A stretch of DNA of 64,000 nucleotides from Caulobacterales bacterium (GTDB lineage Bacteria; Pseudomonadota; Alphaproteobacteria; Caulobacterales; Parvularculaceae): positions 349,078 through 413,077 of the forward strand of contig JACKIL010000002.1 in NCBI GenBank assembly GCA_020638525.1. The letters are read 5' to 3'. The notes under the pieces were generated by a model. That model saw only the letters and a program-made list of their open reading frames with translations, had not been told where the DNA came from and made no database searches. The number at the start of each line of letters is the position of its first letter. Positions within the stretch are counted from its first letter, which is position 1. This document shows, in pieces, positions 41,575 to 50,399 of this stretch. The position numbers and the translations under genes are program-made.

Positions 41575-41590
41575 TAAACCAGCAATTAAC
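41575..41590 (+). promoter_or_regulatory. Possible CtrA box (one mismatch)
   Basis: TAAA-CCAGCAA-TTAAC matches the TTAA-N7-TTAAC consensus with one mismatch and lies 54 bp before the hybrid kinase start. Confidence 0.35.
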
Positions 41591-41643
41591 GATATTTTTT
41601 CATTGTTCGACAGGCGAAGAAAACGCAAATCCGGGGAGATCGC

Positions 41644-44600
41644 ATGCGCGCAGGAAGGTTGATGCGCTGGCTTGACGGCGCAGACGCGCCGGCGCCGGAT
41701 GTCGTCATCGACCGGCAACTGCGCGAACTCAAGGCGCAGATTCCGACGCTCTATCTGGGCGTCGCCGTCTCCACCGCTGGCCTCGCCATCCTTTTTCCCG
41801 GTCCCTACCCGGGCATATCCTATCTCGGCGCCTCGCTCTTCGTCGCCGTCGTCCTGTCACGGATCGTCAGCTGGAAGAAGCTCGATGTCGATCTCTTGTC
41901 ATCAGGCGAAAAACGCGCGCGCATCGACCAGATCGCCGTCTTTGGCGCCGTCTTCTCGTTGATCTGCAACATCTTCGTCTTTTCCTTTCACTTCATCGCC
42001 GCCCCCGGCCAGCGCATTGTCCTTCTCGCCTATGTTGTCTTCTGCGCAATCACGAGCGCCATGTCGCTTGTGGTGTCGAAACGCGCCTGCCGCGTGACAT
42101 CGATGGGCGTCCTGCTTCCCTATTGTCTGTTCAACCTCGCCTCCGGCGATCTCGCCTTGACGGTGATCGCCGCCGGATCGCTCGCCGGCGTTCCGATCGC
42201 GATCCAGCAATATGGCCGCATGGCGAATTTCGTCGCGCGTCTTTCAATTGAAGAAGCGGAAGCCGCACGCCTTCGGCAGATGTCTGACAAGATGCTGCGC
42301 AGCTTCATCGAGACCGCATCCGACTGGGCGTGGGAGCGCGACAGGAACGGCCTTCTCACTTACGTTTCCGAAGGTCTCGCCGACTTCGGCGGCGTTCCGC
42401 GTGAAGAGCTGATCGGCACCGACGTTCGTCAGCTTTATCGCCTCTTCAAGATGGAGCGCACGCCGAACGAGGCCGAATACGCAAAGCTCGTTGCGGAACG
42501 CAAACCCTATACCGATCTCGTCTATTCATTCCGCAACCCTCAGGGCGAACGCAAATGGATGACGACCACCGGCCAGCCGCGTTTCGACGAGACCGGTGAA
42601 TTCCTCGGCTATGTCGGGTGGACGAAAGACATCACCAAGGAAGTCCTCGCAGAAAAGCGTATCAAGGACAGCGAACAGCGCTTCCGGCACTTTGCAGAGA
42701 GCGCATCTGACTGGTGGTGGGAAGCGGACGCGGAGTGCCGCTACACTTATGTCTCCGAGCGCGCGACCCATTCGACCGGCATCGACCGCACGCAATTCAT
42801 CGGCCAGCCGATGGGCTGCCGCATCGACCCGGAGGAATTTCCGCAGCATGAGGAATTCCAGCGCGCCGTCGCCGCGCACGAGCCTTTCAAAGACATCATC
42901 GTCTACATCCCCGGAGAGGCGAAGGGCGCATGGGTGACGCTGAGCGGCAAGCCTGTCTTCGACGAAAATGGCGTTTTTCTCGGCTATCGCGGCGCGGGAC
43001 GCAACGTCACCTTGCGCATCGAAGCGGAAACGGCGGCGCGCGAGGCGCGAAAGGCCCTCGAAGAAGCGAACAGCCGCCTCGAAGCGACAGTCGAAGAACG
43101 CACGCGCGCCCTTCGCGAACGAACGACCCTGCTCGATGAAGTTTTCGAGACGATGGCGGAAGGCCTCCTCGTCATCGACGCCGACCTTCGCATCGTCGCG
43201 CGCAATTCAAAGGCCTGGAAGTTTTCCGAATTGCCGGAAGAGTCCTGGCAGGTCGGCGCGAACATCTTGCCCATCGTCGACGCTTATGTTCGCCGCGGCG
43301 CTTATGATCAGGCGACGACGGTCGAAGAATTCCTCACACAGCGCAAGGCGGCGCTCGCCGCAGGCAAACCTATTGTCAGCCTGCGTCGCCTCGACAGCGG
43401 CGCCGTCATCCAGGAAGACATCCGCCCGCGCACAGGCGGCGGCGCCGTCGTCACCTTCACCGACATCACCGATCTGAAGATGCGTCAGGATCAGCTCGAA
43501 GCGCTATCCGCCGAGCTTGGCGCCGCAAAAGACGAAGCGATCGCGGCGAACCGCGCGAAATCGGATTTCCTTGCGAATATGAGCCATGAAATCCGCACGC
43601 CCATGAACGGCGTCGTCGGCATGGCCTCGCTGCTGCTTGAAACGAACCTGTCGACAAAGCAGCACGAGATGGCGCAGGTCATCGTCAGCTCCGGCGAGAA
43701 CCTGCTCAAGATCATCAACGACATTCTCGACTTCTCGCGGCTTGAGGCCGGTAAGCTGAAGATCGTCTCGGAGCCTTTCGACCTTCGCGCGGCGATCGAG
43801 GATGTCGCCTCGCTTCTCAGCCTGCGGATCGAGCAGAAGGGCCTCAAATTCTTCGTGCGCTACCAGCCGGCGCTCGGGGAGAAATTCATTGGCGATGCAG
43901 GCCGGCTGCGCCAGGTCATCACCAATCTCGTCGGCAATGCGGTGAAATTCACGGAAGAAGGACACATCATGCTCGATGTGACCGGAAAGCGGCGCGGCGA
44001 GATCGCAGAGATCGAAATCGCGGTGAAGGATACCGGCTGCGGCATTCCGGAAGAAAAGCTCACGGCGATCTTCGAAGAGTTCGAACAGGTCGACAATTCC
44101 TCCGCCCGCCGCTTCGACGGCGCCGGCCTTGGCCTTGCCATCTCACGCGGCATTGTCGAGGCGATGGGCGGCAAGATATCGGTTGAAAGCACGTTCGGCG
44201 AAGGCTCTACCTTCCGCGTGACGATCCCCATGCGTATCGATGAAGAAGCAATCGCGCCCAAAGCGCCTTCGCGCGACGCGCTCAAGGGGCTTCGCGCGCT
44301 CATCGTCGATGACAACGCCGTCAGCCGCGCCATTCTGGTCGAGCTTCTCTCTTCCTGGGGCGTTTCGACGGTTCCCGTACAGAATGGCGGCCTCGCGCTC
44401 GCCGCCGCGCGCAACGCCGCGATGCAGGGACAAGCCTTTCAGCTTGCAATCTTTGACCACCGCATGCCCGGCGATGACGGCGTCGACCTTGCGCGCCGTT
44501 TCCGCAATGAAAAAGCGCTTGCGATGACGCCGCTCATCCTGCTCACCTCTGCGGGCCGCAAGGGAGAGCCGAGCGCCGGCATCATGGAGCTTTTCGACGC

Positions 44601-45159
44601 CTATCTCGTCAAACCGGCCCGCGCCTCGACCCTCCTCGACACGATCGCCTCCTGCCTTTCAGAAAGTTCCGTCCGTCAGCTGACGGCCGTGACTAGCGAA
44701 GCGCGCACCGCCGAACCCGAACAGGCGCCGCACTGCCCGTTCACGCCGAACGGGACCGCGCTTGACGTGCTTGTCGCCGAAGACAACATCGTCAACCAGA
44801 TGGTCATCAAGGCGATGCTCGAAAAGCTCGGTTGCACGGTGCGCATCGCCGGCAATGGGCGCGAGGTGGTGACGGAATACAACAAGCGAGAGCCTTCGCT
44901 CGTGCTGATGGATATTTCGATGCCAGAAGTCGACGGTTTCGAGGCGACGAGTCTTATCCGCGCCATTCAGGAACAGGGCGGGCGGCGCGCGGCGATCATC
45001 GGCGTCACGGCCCACGCCATGCGCGAAGACCGCAAGCGTTGCCTCGACGCCGGCATGGACGATCACCTGCCCAAGCCCGTCAAGCGCGAAGCGTTGATGG
45101 AGGTTCTCAACCGCTGGGCGCCGAAGGAAGAAGCGAGGAAAGTCGCCGGCGGCTTCTGA
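41644..45159 (+). CDS. Hybrid sensor histidine kinase (6 TM, 3 PAS, HisKA, HATPase, 2 receiver domains)
   Basis: The 1171-residue protein has six hydrophobic helices in residues 34-185. PAS domains lie at about 220-340, 345-470 and 500-620, with a coiled coil near 465-495. The dimerisation domain carries His648 in NMSHEIRTPMNG. HATPase_c (about 690-865) has GNAVKFT, DTGCGIP and GAGLGLAIS. Two receivers follow, with phosphoacceptor Asp938 (FDHRMPG) and Asp1090 (MDISMPE). No histidine phosphotransfer domain is attached, so the relay must pass to a separate partner. GGGGAGA precedes the start. The signal sensed is unknown. Confidence 0.94.
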   Translation: MRAGRLMRWLDGADAPAPDVVIDRQLRELKAQIPTLYLGVAVSTAGLAILFPGPYPGISYLGASLFVAVVLSRIVSWKKLDVDLLSSGEKRARIDQIAVFGAVFSLICNIFVFSFHFIAAPGQRIVLLAYVVFCAITSAMSLVVSKRACRVTSMGVLLPYCLFNLASGDLALTVIAAGSLAGVPIAIQQYGRMANFVARLSIEEAEAARLRQMSDKMLRSFIETASDWAWERDRNGLLTYVSEGLADFGGVPREELIGTDVRQLYRLFKMERTPNEAEYAKLVAERKPYTDLVYSFRNPQGERKWMTTTGQPRFDETGEFLGYVGWTKDITKEVLAEKRIKDSEQRFRHFAESASDWWWEADAECRYTYVSERATHSTGIDRTQFIGQPMGCRIDPEEFPQHEEFQRAVAAHEPFKDIIVYIPGEAKGAWVTLSGKPVFDENGVFLGYRGAGRNVTLRIEAETAAREARKALEEANSRLEATVEERTRALRERTTLLDEVFETMAEGLLVIDADLRIVARNSKAWKFSELPEESWQVGANILPIVDAYVRRGAYDQATTVEEFLTQRKAALAAGKPIVSLRRLDSGAVIQEDIRPRTGGGAVVTFTDITDLKMRQDQLEALSAELGAAKDEAIAANRAKSDFLANMSHEIRTPMNGVVGMASLLLETNLSTKQHEMAQVIVSSGENLLKIINDILDFSRLEAGKLKIVSEPFDLRAAIEDVASLLSLRIEQKGLKFFVRYQPALGEKFIGDAGRLRQVITNLVGNAVKFTEEGHIMLDVTGKRRGEIAEIEIAVKDTGCGIPEEKLTAIFEEFEQVDNSSARRFDGAGLGLAISRGIVEAMGGKISVESTFGEGSTFRVTIPMRIDEEAIAPKAPSRDALKGLRALIVDDNAVSRAILVELLSSWGVSTVPVQNGGLALAAARNAAMQGQAFQLAIFDHRMPGDDGVDLARRFRNEKALAMTPLILLTSAGRKGEPSAGIMELFDAYLVKPARASTLLDTIASCLSESSVRQLTAVTSEARTAEPEQAPHCPFTPNGTALDVLVAEDNIVNQMVIKAMLEKLGCTVRIAGNGREVVTEYNKREPSLVLMDISMPEVDGFEATSLIRAIQEQGGRRAAIIGVTAHAMREDRKRCLDAGMDDHLPKPVKREALMEVLNRWAPKEEARKVAGGF

Positions 45160-45163
45160 GCCC

Positions 45164-46858
45164 TTACTCTTCCGCGCGGTATTCTTCCTTCCCGCCGACA
45201 ATCGTCCGCAAGACTTTGACGTCAGCGATCAGAGTCGGATCAATCTGCGTGACATCGTCGGCGAGTATGACCAGATCGGCGAGCTTGCCGGGTTCGATCG
45301 TACCGAGATTATCTTCCTGAAAGCCTGCATAGGCGTTCGCCGCCGTATAGGCGTGCAGCGCTTCATCGACTGTGATCTTCTGCGCTGGAACCCAGCCGCC
45401 CGGATTTGCGCCGTCGATCGTGCGCCGCGTGACGGCTGCGTAAATCCCCGCAAGCGGATCGAGCGGCGCAACGCTCCAGTCCGACCCGAAGGTGAGCACG
45501 GCGCCGGCGTCGATCAGCGACCGGAAGGCGTAAGTCGTCTTGATGCGCTCGGGACCGATCTTGGTTTCCGCCCAGCGTCCGTCATCGATCGCATGATAGG
45601 GCTGCATCGATGCGATGACGCCGAGATGAGCGAAACGGTCGATTTCGCCGGTCGTCAAATGCTGGGCATGTTCGATACGGAAACGCCGGCTCTTGATCTC
45701 TTCGCCATTTGCGCCCGCTGCACTCTCATAGGCGTCGAGGAGCCAGTCATTGGCGCGGTCGCCGATCGCATGGACGGCGACATGAAGCCCCGCCGCGTCG
45801 GCGCCTTCAATATCGGCTTTCAGCTCATCGAGGTCGGTGACGGGCATGCCGCTATAGTCTGGCCGATCCGTAAACGGATCATAGAACCACGCAGTCGCAG
45901 AACCGAGCGAGCCATCGACGAAGCCTTTCAGCCCATCCCAGCGGAACTGATCGTCGCCGCGCCCGTTCTCTTCGACATAGGCGGCAAGGGTCGGCCAATC
46001 GGCCAGCGGCGATAGCGCGTAGACGCGAATGCGCATGCGGCCCGCTTCCTTCTGGCGACGAAAATCAGGGAGCGACTTGCCGTCGCCATCGCCCATATCG
46101 TGAACCTTGGTGACGCCGTGCGAGAGCGCGACATCCTGAGCGGCGAGAAAAGCAGCGTCAATCTCCTCGTCCGCCGGCGGCGGCATGGCAGCGGCGATGA
46201 GATTCATCGCATTATCCTTGAAAACGCCGGTCGGCGTTCCGTCCGCATCGCGCACGATTTCGCCGCCCGCCGGATCTGACGTCTCTGCGGTGACGCCCGC
46301 AATGCGCATCGCCAGCGAATTGGCGAGCGCCATATGCCCGTCGAGGCGGAAGACGAAGACGGGATTGTCGGGCGTTAGAGCGTCAATCCAGTCCGCACGC
46401 GGAAGTTCGCCTCCCCAGAGCTGATGATCCCAGTCGCCGAAGCGAATCCAGCGCCCTTCCGGCGATGACGCCGCGAAATCGCCGATGCGGCGCGAGAATT
46501 CTTCCTTGCTCGCCGCATCGCGCAACTGCACGCTCGCAAGGCCGAGCCCGCCGGAAAGAAAATGCGTGTGATTGTCGATGAATCCGGGTGCGACGAAGGC
46601 GCCGCCTAGATCGACGACTTTCGTCTTGTCGCCTTTCAGCGCGTCGATCGAGCCAGCATCGCCGACGCCGATGATGACGCCGTCCGCAATCGCAACAGCC
46701 TCAGCGCGCGGCATGTCGGCGGCGCCCGTCCACACGACTGCGTTCGTGTAGATGACATCCGCGCTCGGCGCTTTTGCGGCGCCGTTCGAAGCGGACTCAT
46801 TCGAACAGGCGGCGAGCATCGTCGCGGCCGCAACTAGAATTGCAGAGATTGCGCGCAT
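45164..46858 (-). CDS. YtcJ-like amidohydrolase (lipoprotein)
   Basis: The 564-residue protein has a lipobox LAAC (cysteine near residue 18) followed by SNES, so it is an exported lipoprotein. The amidohydrolase domain has the metal motif IDNHTHFLSGG, RDADGTPTGVF, GFVDGSLGSATAWF, HAIGDRAND and RIEHAQHL, typical of YtcJ-like metal-dependent hydrolases (DUF N-substituted formamide deformylase relatives). Substrate unknown. The ATG at 46858 has AGGGGA upstream; an in-frame TTG 54 bp upstream is rejected because the lipoprotein signal starts at the ATG. Confidence 0.9.
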   Translation of the reverse strand: MRAISAILVAAATMLAACSNESASNGAAKAPSADVIYTNAVVWTGAADMPRAEAVAIADGVIIGVGDAGSIDALKGDKTKVVDLGGAFVAPGFIDNHTHFLSGGLGLASVQLRDAASKEEFSRRIGDFAASSPEGRWIRFGDWDHQLWGGELPRADWIDALTPDNPVFVFRLDGHMALANSLAMRIAGVTAETSDPAGGEIVRDADGTPTGVFKDNAMNLIAAAMPPPADEEIDAAFLAAQDVALSHGVTKVHDMGDGDGKSLPDFRRQKEAGRMRIRVYALSPLADWPTLAAYVEENGRGDDQFRWDGLKGFVDGSLGSATAWFYDPFTDRPDYSGMPVTDLDELKADIEGADAAGLHVAVHAIGDRANDWLLDAYESAAGANGEEIKSRRFRIEHAQHLTTGEIDRFAHLGVIASMQPYHAIDDGRWAETKIGPERIKTTYAFRSLIDAGAVLTFGSDWSVAPLDPLAGIYAAVTRRTIDGANPGGWVPAQKITVDEALHAYTAANAYAGFQEDNLGTIEPGKLADLVILADDVTQIDPTLIADVKVLRTIVGGKEEYRAEE

Positions 46859-46924
46859 GGTGTTTCCCCTCGTTTTAAGGGAAACTTCGAGCCGCCCGGC
46901 CTTCGAAGTCAAGCTTGGCGCTCT

Positions 46925-48775
46925 TCAGAGCGCAATTTCGGGCGTCAACGGCGCGGTCTCGCCCTGGTCGTCCGTTTGACGGCGCCAGAGCGCGGCGTAA
47001 AGCCCGTCAGCGGCGAGAAGCTCGGCGTGACGGCCCGATTCGACAATGCGCCCGCCATCGAGAACGAGAATGAGATCGGCCCGCGCAATGGTTGAAAGCC
47101 GGTGCGCGACGGCGATTGTCGTGCGCCCGCGCGCAGCTTCTGAAAGCGCCGCCTGCACGTCCTTCTCCGTTTCGGAGTCGAGCGATGACGTCGCCTCATC
47201 GAGAACGAGGATCGGCGGGTCGAGCAGGATCGCGCGCGCCACGCCGACGCGCTGCTTCTCGCCGCCCGAAAGTTTCAGCCCGCGCTCGCCGACGCGCGTC
47301 TCAAGCCCCATCGGCAATCCTTTGATGAAATCGCTTAGCTGCGCGCGCGTGGCGGCGGCCATGATTTCCTCTTCGCTCGCATCGGGCCGCGCATAAGCGA
47401 GGTTGAAGCGCAGCGTGTCGTTGAAGAGCACAACCTCCTGCGGCACGAGGCCAAGCGCACGGCGCAGCGAATTCTGCGTGAGGTCGCGCACGTCCTCGCC
47501 GTCGATCAGCACGCGGCCGTTTTCCGGATCGTAGAACCGGAAGAGGAGCTTCAGGATCGTCGACTTGCCCGCCCCGCTCGGCCCCGCAAGGCCGACAAAC
47601 GACCCCGCGGGAATGGCGAAGCTTACGTCGCGAAGGCCGGCCTCCCGCCCCTGATGAACGAAAGAGACATTCTCGAAGCGGATCTCGCCGCGCGGATTTT
47701 CAAGCGCATGGGCGTTCGGCGCGTCTTCGATCTCTGGCTGAAGGTCAAGAAGATCGAACAGCTTCTCAATGTCGACGGCGCCCTGTTTTATCTCCCGCCA
47801 GGCGAAACCCAGGATCGTGAGCGGGCGATAGATATTCGTCAGCATCAGGATGACGGCGGTGATGTCGCCCGCCTGCATCGCGCCGTCTTTCACTGCGAAA
47901 GCAGCGAAGAGCGCGGCGGCGGCAAGCCCGCCTGTCATGATGAGTTCCTGACCGGAATTGAGCGCAGCCAGCGACTGCATGGTGCGCACATAACGGTCAT
48001 TGTAAGTCTGCATGGCGCGGTCGTAACGCCCCGCCTCGCGCTCCTCGGCGCCGAAGGCCTTCACCGTTTCGAAATTCGTCAACGTATCGACGGAGATCGC
48101 CCGCAGCTCCGTATCCGCCTCGTTCATCTGCCGGCGCAGCGCGTTGCGCCATTCGGTGACGATGACCGTGAAGACCGTATAGGCGATGATGGTGACGACC
48201 GCCGCCGCCGCAAGCTTCCACGAATAGAGCGCCGCCATGACGCCCGCGGCGAGCGCAAGCTCGATGATGGTCGGCCCGATATTGAAGGCGAGGAAGCGCA
48301 GGAGAAACTCCATCGCCGCCGCCCCGCGCTCGATGATGCGGCCAAGCGCGCCCGCGCGCCGCGTCAGGTGGAATTGCAGCGATTGCTTCTGGGCGTGGGC
48401 GAACGCCTCCACGGCGACGAGGCGGTTCGCGTCCTGCGTCACGCGCGTGAAGAAGGCGTCGCGGATCTGCGGCAGGCCGTTTGAGAGGAACCGGGCCGCT
48501 GCGAAAAGGAGGAAAAAGCCGACAAAGGCCGGCGCCGCCGCCTCCCAGGAAAGCCGGCCGGCGTCGCCTGCCGTCACCTTGTTGATGCCCGCGCCCATCA
48601 GCACGGGCGCCCAGACCGCGAACAGCTTCGAGGCGAGCGTGACTAGGAAGGCGAGCGCCATTCGGGGCCGCCAGCGCTTCATCTCAGGGCTCGCGAGCAC
48701 CCCCGCCATCCGGGCGAGCGTGCGCCGGAAACTCTGGGGCTTGGCGTTCAATTCATCGAAAGGTTGCGGGGTCAT
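46925..48775 (-). CDS. Atm1-type ABC half-transporter
   Basis: The 616-residue protein fuses a six-helix exporter domain (residues about 35-330) with an ATPase domain. VTQDANRLVAVEAFAHAQKQSLQFHLTRRAG (split: ANRLVAVEAFAH and HLTRRAG) and DTLTNFETVKAFGAE fit the Atm1/HMT1 group. The ATPase has GPSGAGKST, LSGGEKQRV and ILVLDEATSSLD with VAHRLST. Members export glutathione-based sulfur or metal compounds from the cytoplasm. It would function as a homodimer. Confidence 0.92.
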   Translation of the reverse strand: MTPQPFDELNAKPQSFRRTLARMAGVLASPEMKRWRPRMALAFLVTLASKLFAVWAPVLMGAGINKVTAGDAGRLSWEAAAPAFVGFFLLFAAARFLSNGLPQIRDAFFTRVTQDANRLVAVEAFAHAQKQSLQFHLTRRAGALGRIIERGAAAMEFLLRFLAFNIGPTIIELALAAGVMAALYSWKLAAAAVVTIIAYTVFTVIVTEWRNALRRQMNEADTELRAISVDTLTNFETVKAFGAEEREAGRYDRAMQTYNDRYVRTMQSLAALNSGQELIMTGGLAAAALFAAFAVKDGAMQAGDITAVILMLTNIYRPLTILGFAWREIKQGAVDIEKLFDLLDLQPEIEDAPNAHALENPRGEIRFENVSFVHQGREAGLRDVSFAIPAGSFVGLAGPSGAGKSTILKLLFRFYDPENGRVLIDGEDVRDLTQNSLRRALGLVPQEVVLFNDTLRFNLAYARPDASEEEIMAAATRAQLSDFIKGLPMGLETRVGERGLKLSGGEKQRVGVARAILLDPPILVLDEATSSLDSETEKDVQAALSEAARGRTTIAVAHRLSTIARADLILVLDGGRIVESGRHAELLAADGLYAALWRRQTDDQGETAPLTPEIAL

Positions 48776-49029
48776 TCGCTTGAAAATGGGCGGGGCGGGA
48801 ACACTTTTCCAGCTTGGCCGTTTCTAATCTGAACACAATGCCGAGCGTGGTCGGCGAAAAGCTGAGACTGCGTCTCAAAAGGAACAATTAGCCCCTTTAG
48901 GGTAGGAAACGCTAAGGTTGCGTTTACCACTTACACGTCTAAATTGTAGTGGGCTTCCTCAGCCTTTCGTGGATTGCCGCGACCAGCCAGAGCTGACGCG
49001 GCGAGGTCATGATCGGCCGGAGACGGGAC

Positions 49030-49377
49030 ATGGCGAAGGATAAGGACCGGCTCAGTCAACGCCTGTCGGCGATAAAGACTGCGTCGGCTGTACAGTTTGA
49101 CGGCCCCATCGGGTCGCGCGGCTCGCGCGACAAGAGAGGTGCTGCGCGCCAATCCGTCTTCCGCTTCGCGCGGCTCATTCTGCCCGATCGCTCCATCGTC
49201 AAATGCGTCATCAAGGATATCAGCTCAACGGGCGCGCGTGTCGCCATTGAGGGCAACTTCACCATTCCGCCGCATGTCGTCCTGAAGATCGACCAGATCG
49301 GCACGACGAAGGAAGCCGATGTCATCTGGCAGGACGAAACCGAGATCGGGTTGAACTTCGCAGGCCCGCCGGCCTGA
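49030..49377 (+). CDS. PilZ-domain protein
   Basis: The 115-residue protein has a basic N-terminus and a PilZ domain with RGAAR (RxxxR) and DISSTG (D/NxSxxG), the cyclic-di-GMP binding motifs, followed by VVLKIDQIGTTKEADVIWQDETEIGLNF. It probably senses c-di-GMP. The ATG at 49030 has GGAGACGG at about 7 bp; an in-frame ATG at 49009 has its ribosome site too close. It lies in a divergent region of about 250 bp with the ABC exporter gene. Confidence 0.85.
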   Translation: MAKDKDRLSQRLSAIKTASAVQFDGPIGSRGSRDKRGAARQSVFRFARLILPDRSIVKCVIKDISSTGARVAIEGNFTIPPHVVLKIDQIGTTKEADVIWQDETEIGLNFAGPPA

Positions 49378-49379
49378 CG

Positions 49380-50270
49380 CTAGAGCGATCCCTTGATCAG
49401 CTTCATCACGCCTGAAAAGTCGAGATTGTCCTTACCCGCCGCTTCCATCAGCGCATAGAGCGCTTCGGCCTGCGCGCCGAGCGGCGTTGCGGCCTTCGCC
49501 TTGTGCGCGGCTTCCTGCGCAAGGCGCATGTCTTTCAGCATCATCGCAGCGGCGAAACCCGGCTGGTAATCGCGGTTCGACGGCGCGTTCGGCACAGGGC
49601 CCGGCGCGGGGCAATAGCTTGTCATCGACCAGCACTGGCCGGAGGCGGTCGATGAAATCTTGAAGAAGGTCTCCGCATCGAGGCCGAGCCGTTCGGCGAG
49701 ATTGAAAGCTTCGCAGGTCGCGATCATCGAAATGCCGAGGAGCATGTTGTTCGCGATCTTCGCGACCTGACCGTTGCCGGCCGCGCCTGCATGAAAAATG
49801 TTCTTGCCCATCTTTTCGAGGAAAGGCTTTGCGCGCTCGAACGAAGCCTGCTCGCCGCCGACCATGAAGGTGAGCGTTCCCGCCGTCGCGGCCGCAACGC
49901 CGCCGGAGACCGGCGCATCGACCATTTCAAAGCCTTTCGCCGTCGCCGCCTTGATGACGGTGCGCGCGCTGTCGACGTCGATCGTCGAGGAGTCGATGAA
50001 GAGCGCGCCTTTCTTCGCGACGTCGATGACGCCGCCTTCATTCATGTAGACGGCTTTCACATGGGCGCCGGCCGGGAGCATGGAGACGATGATGTCGGCG
50101 CCGTCGACCGCTTCGCTCGCCGTGCCCGCTTTCGCGCAGCCCGCCTCAACAGCTTTGGCGAGCGCCGCCTGCGACAAGTCGAAAGCGCGAACCCCGTGGC
50201 CCGCTTTCGCGAGATTGGCGGCCATAGGCCCGCCCATATTGCCGAGGCCGATGAATGCGATGGTGGTCAT
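49380..50270 (-). CDS. mmsB: 3-hydroxyisobutyrate dehydrogenase
   Basis: The 296-residue NAD-dependent enzyme oxidises 3-hydroxyisobutyrate to methylmalonate semialdehyde in valine breakdown. It begins IAFIGLGNMGGPMAANLAKAGH (Rossmann GxGxxG) and has DAPVSGGVAAATAGTLTFMVGG (substrate loop) and GNGQVAKIANNMLL with the catalytic Lys. It is the last gene of the valine operon; two REP-like palindromes separate it from the upstream gene. Confidence 0.95.
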   Translation of the reverse strand: MTTIAFIGLGNMGGPMAANLAKAGHGVRAFDLSQAALAKAVEAGCAKAGTASEAVDGADIIVSMLPAGAHVKAVYMNEGGVIDVAKKGALFIDSSTIDVDSARTVIKAATAKGFEMVDAPVSGGVAAATAGTLTFMVGGEQASFERAKPFLEKMGKNIFHAGAAGNGQVAKIANNMLLGISMIATCEAFNLAERLGLDAETFFKISSTASGQCWSMTSYCPAPGPVPNAPSNRDYQPGFAAAMMLKDMRLAQEAAHKAKAATPLGAQAEALYALMEAAGKDNLDFSGVMKLIKGSL

Positions 50271-50286
50271 TTGTTTCCTCCTTCTC

Positions 50287-50398
50287 CATCCTCATCCTGA
50301 GGCGCCTTTGCACAGCAAAGGCCTCGAAGGATGAAGCGCATACGAACAAAATCATCCTTCGAGGCTCGCTTCGCGAGCGCCTCAGGATGAGGGATGAG
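50287..50398. repeat. Pair of REP-like palindromes (CTCATCCTGAGG type)
   Basis: Two hairpins: TCATCCTGAGGCGC-TTTGC...GCAAAGGCCTCGAAGGATGA (about 50289-50333) and TCATCCTTCGAGGCTCGC-TTCG-CGAGCGCCTCAGGATGA (about 50351-50395). They are in opposite orientation between mmsB and the hydrolase gene. The same family occurs near 34451. Confidence 0.8.
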
Positions 50399-50399
50399 T

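Noticed and set aside
39697..41577. Open frame of 626 codons on the plus strand opposite the PH-domain and DUF3137 genes
   Set aside because: Composition is Arg/Glu/Ala-rich with no domain; it is the antisense shadow of two real minus-strand genes in high-GC DNA.
48912..48926. CTAA-N7-TTTA as a CtrA box before the PilZ gene
   Set aside because: Two mismatches to the consensus; such matches are expected by chance.
49009..49029. Start of the PilZ protein at 49009
   Set aside because: GAGG is only 2-3 bases from that ATG, while the ATG at 49030 has GGAG at normal spacing.
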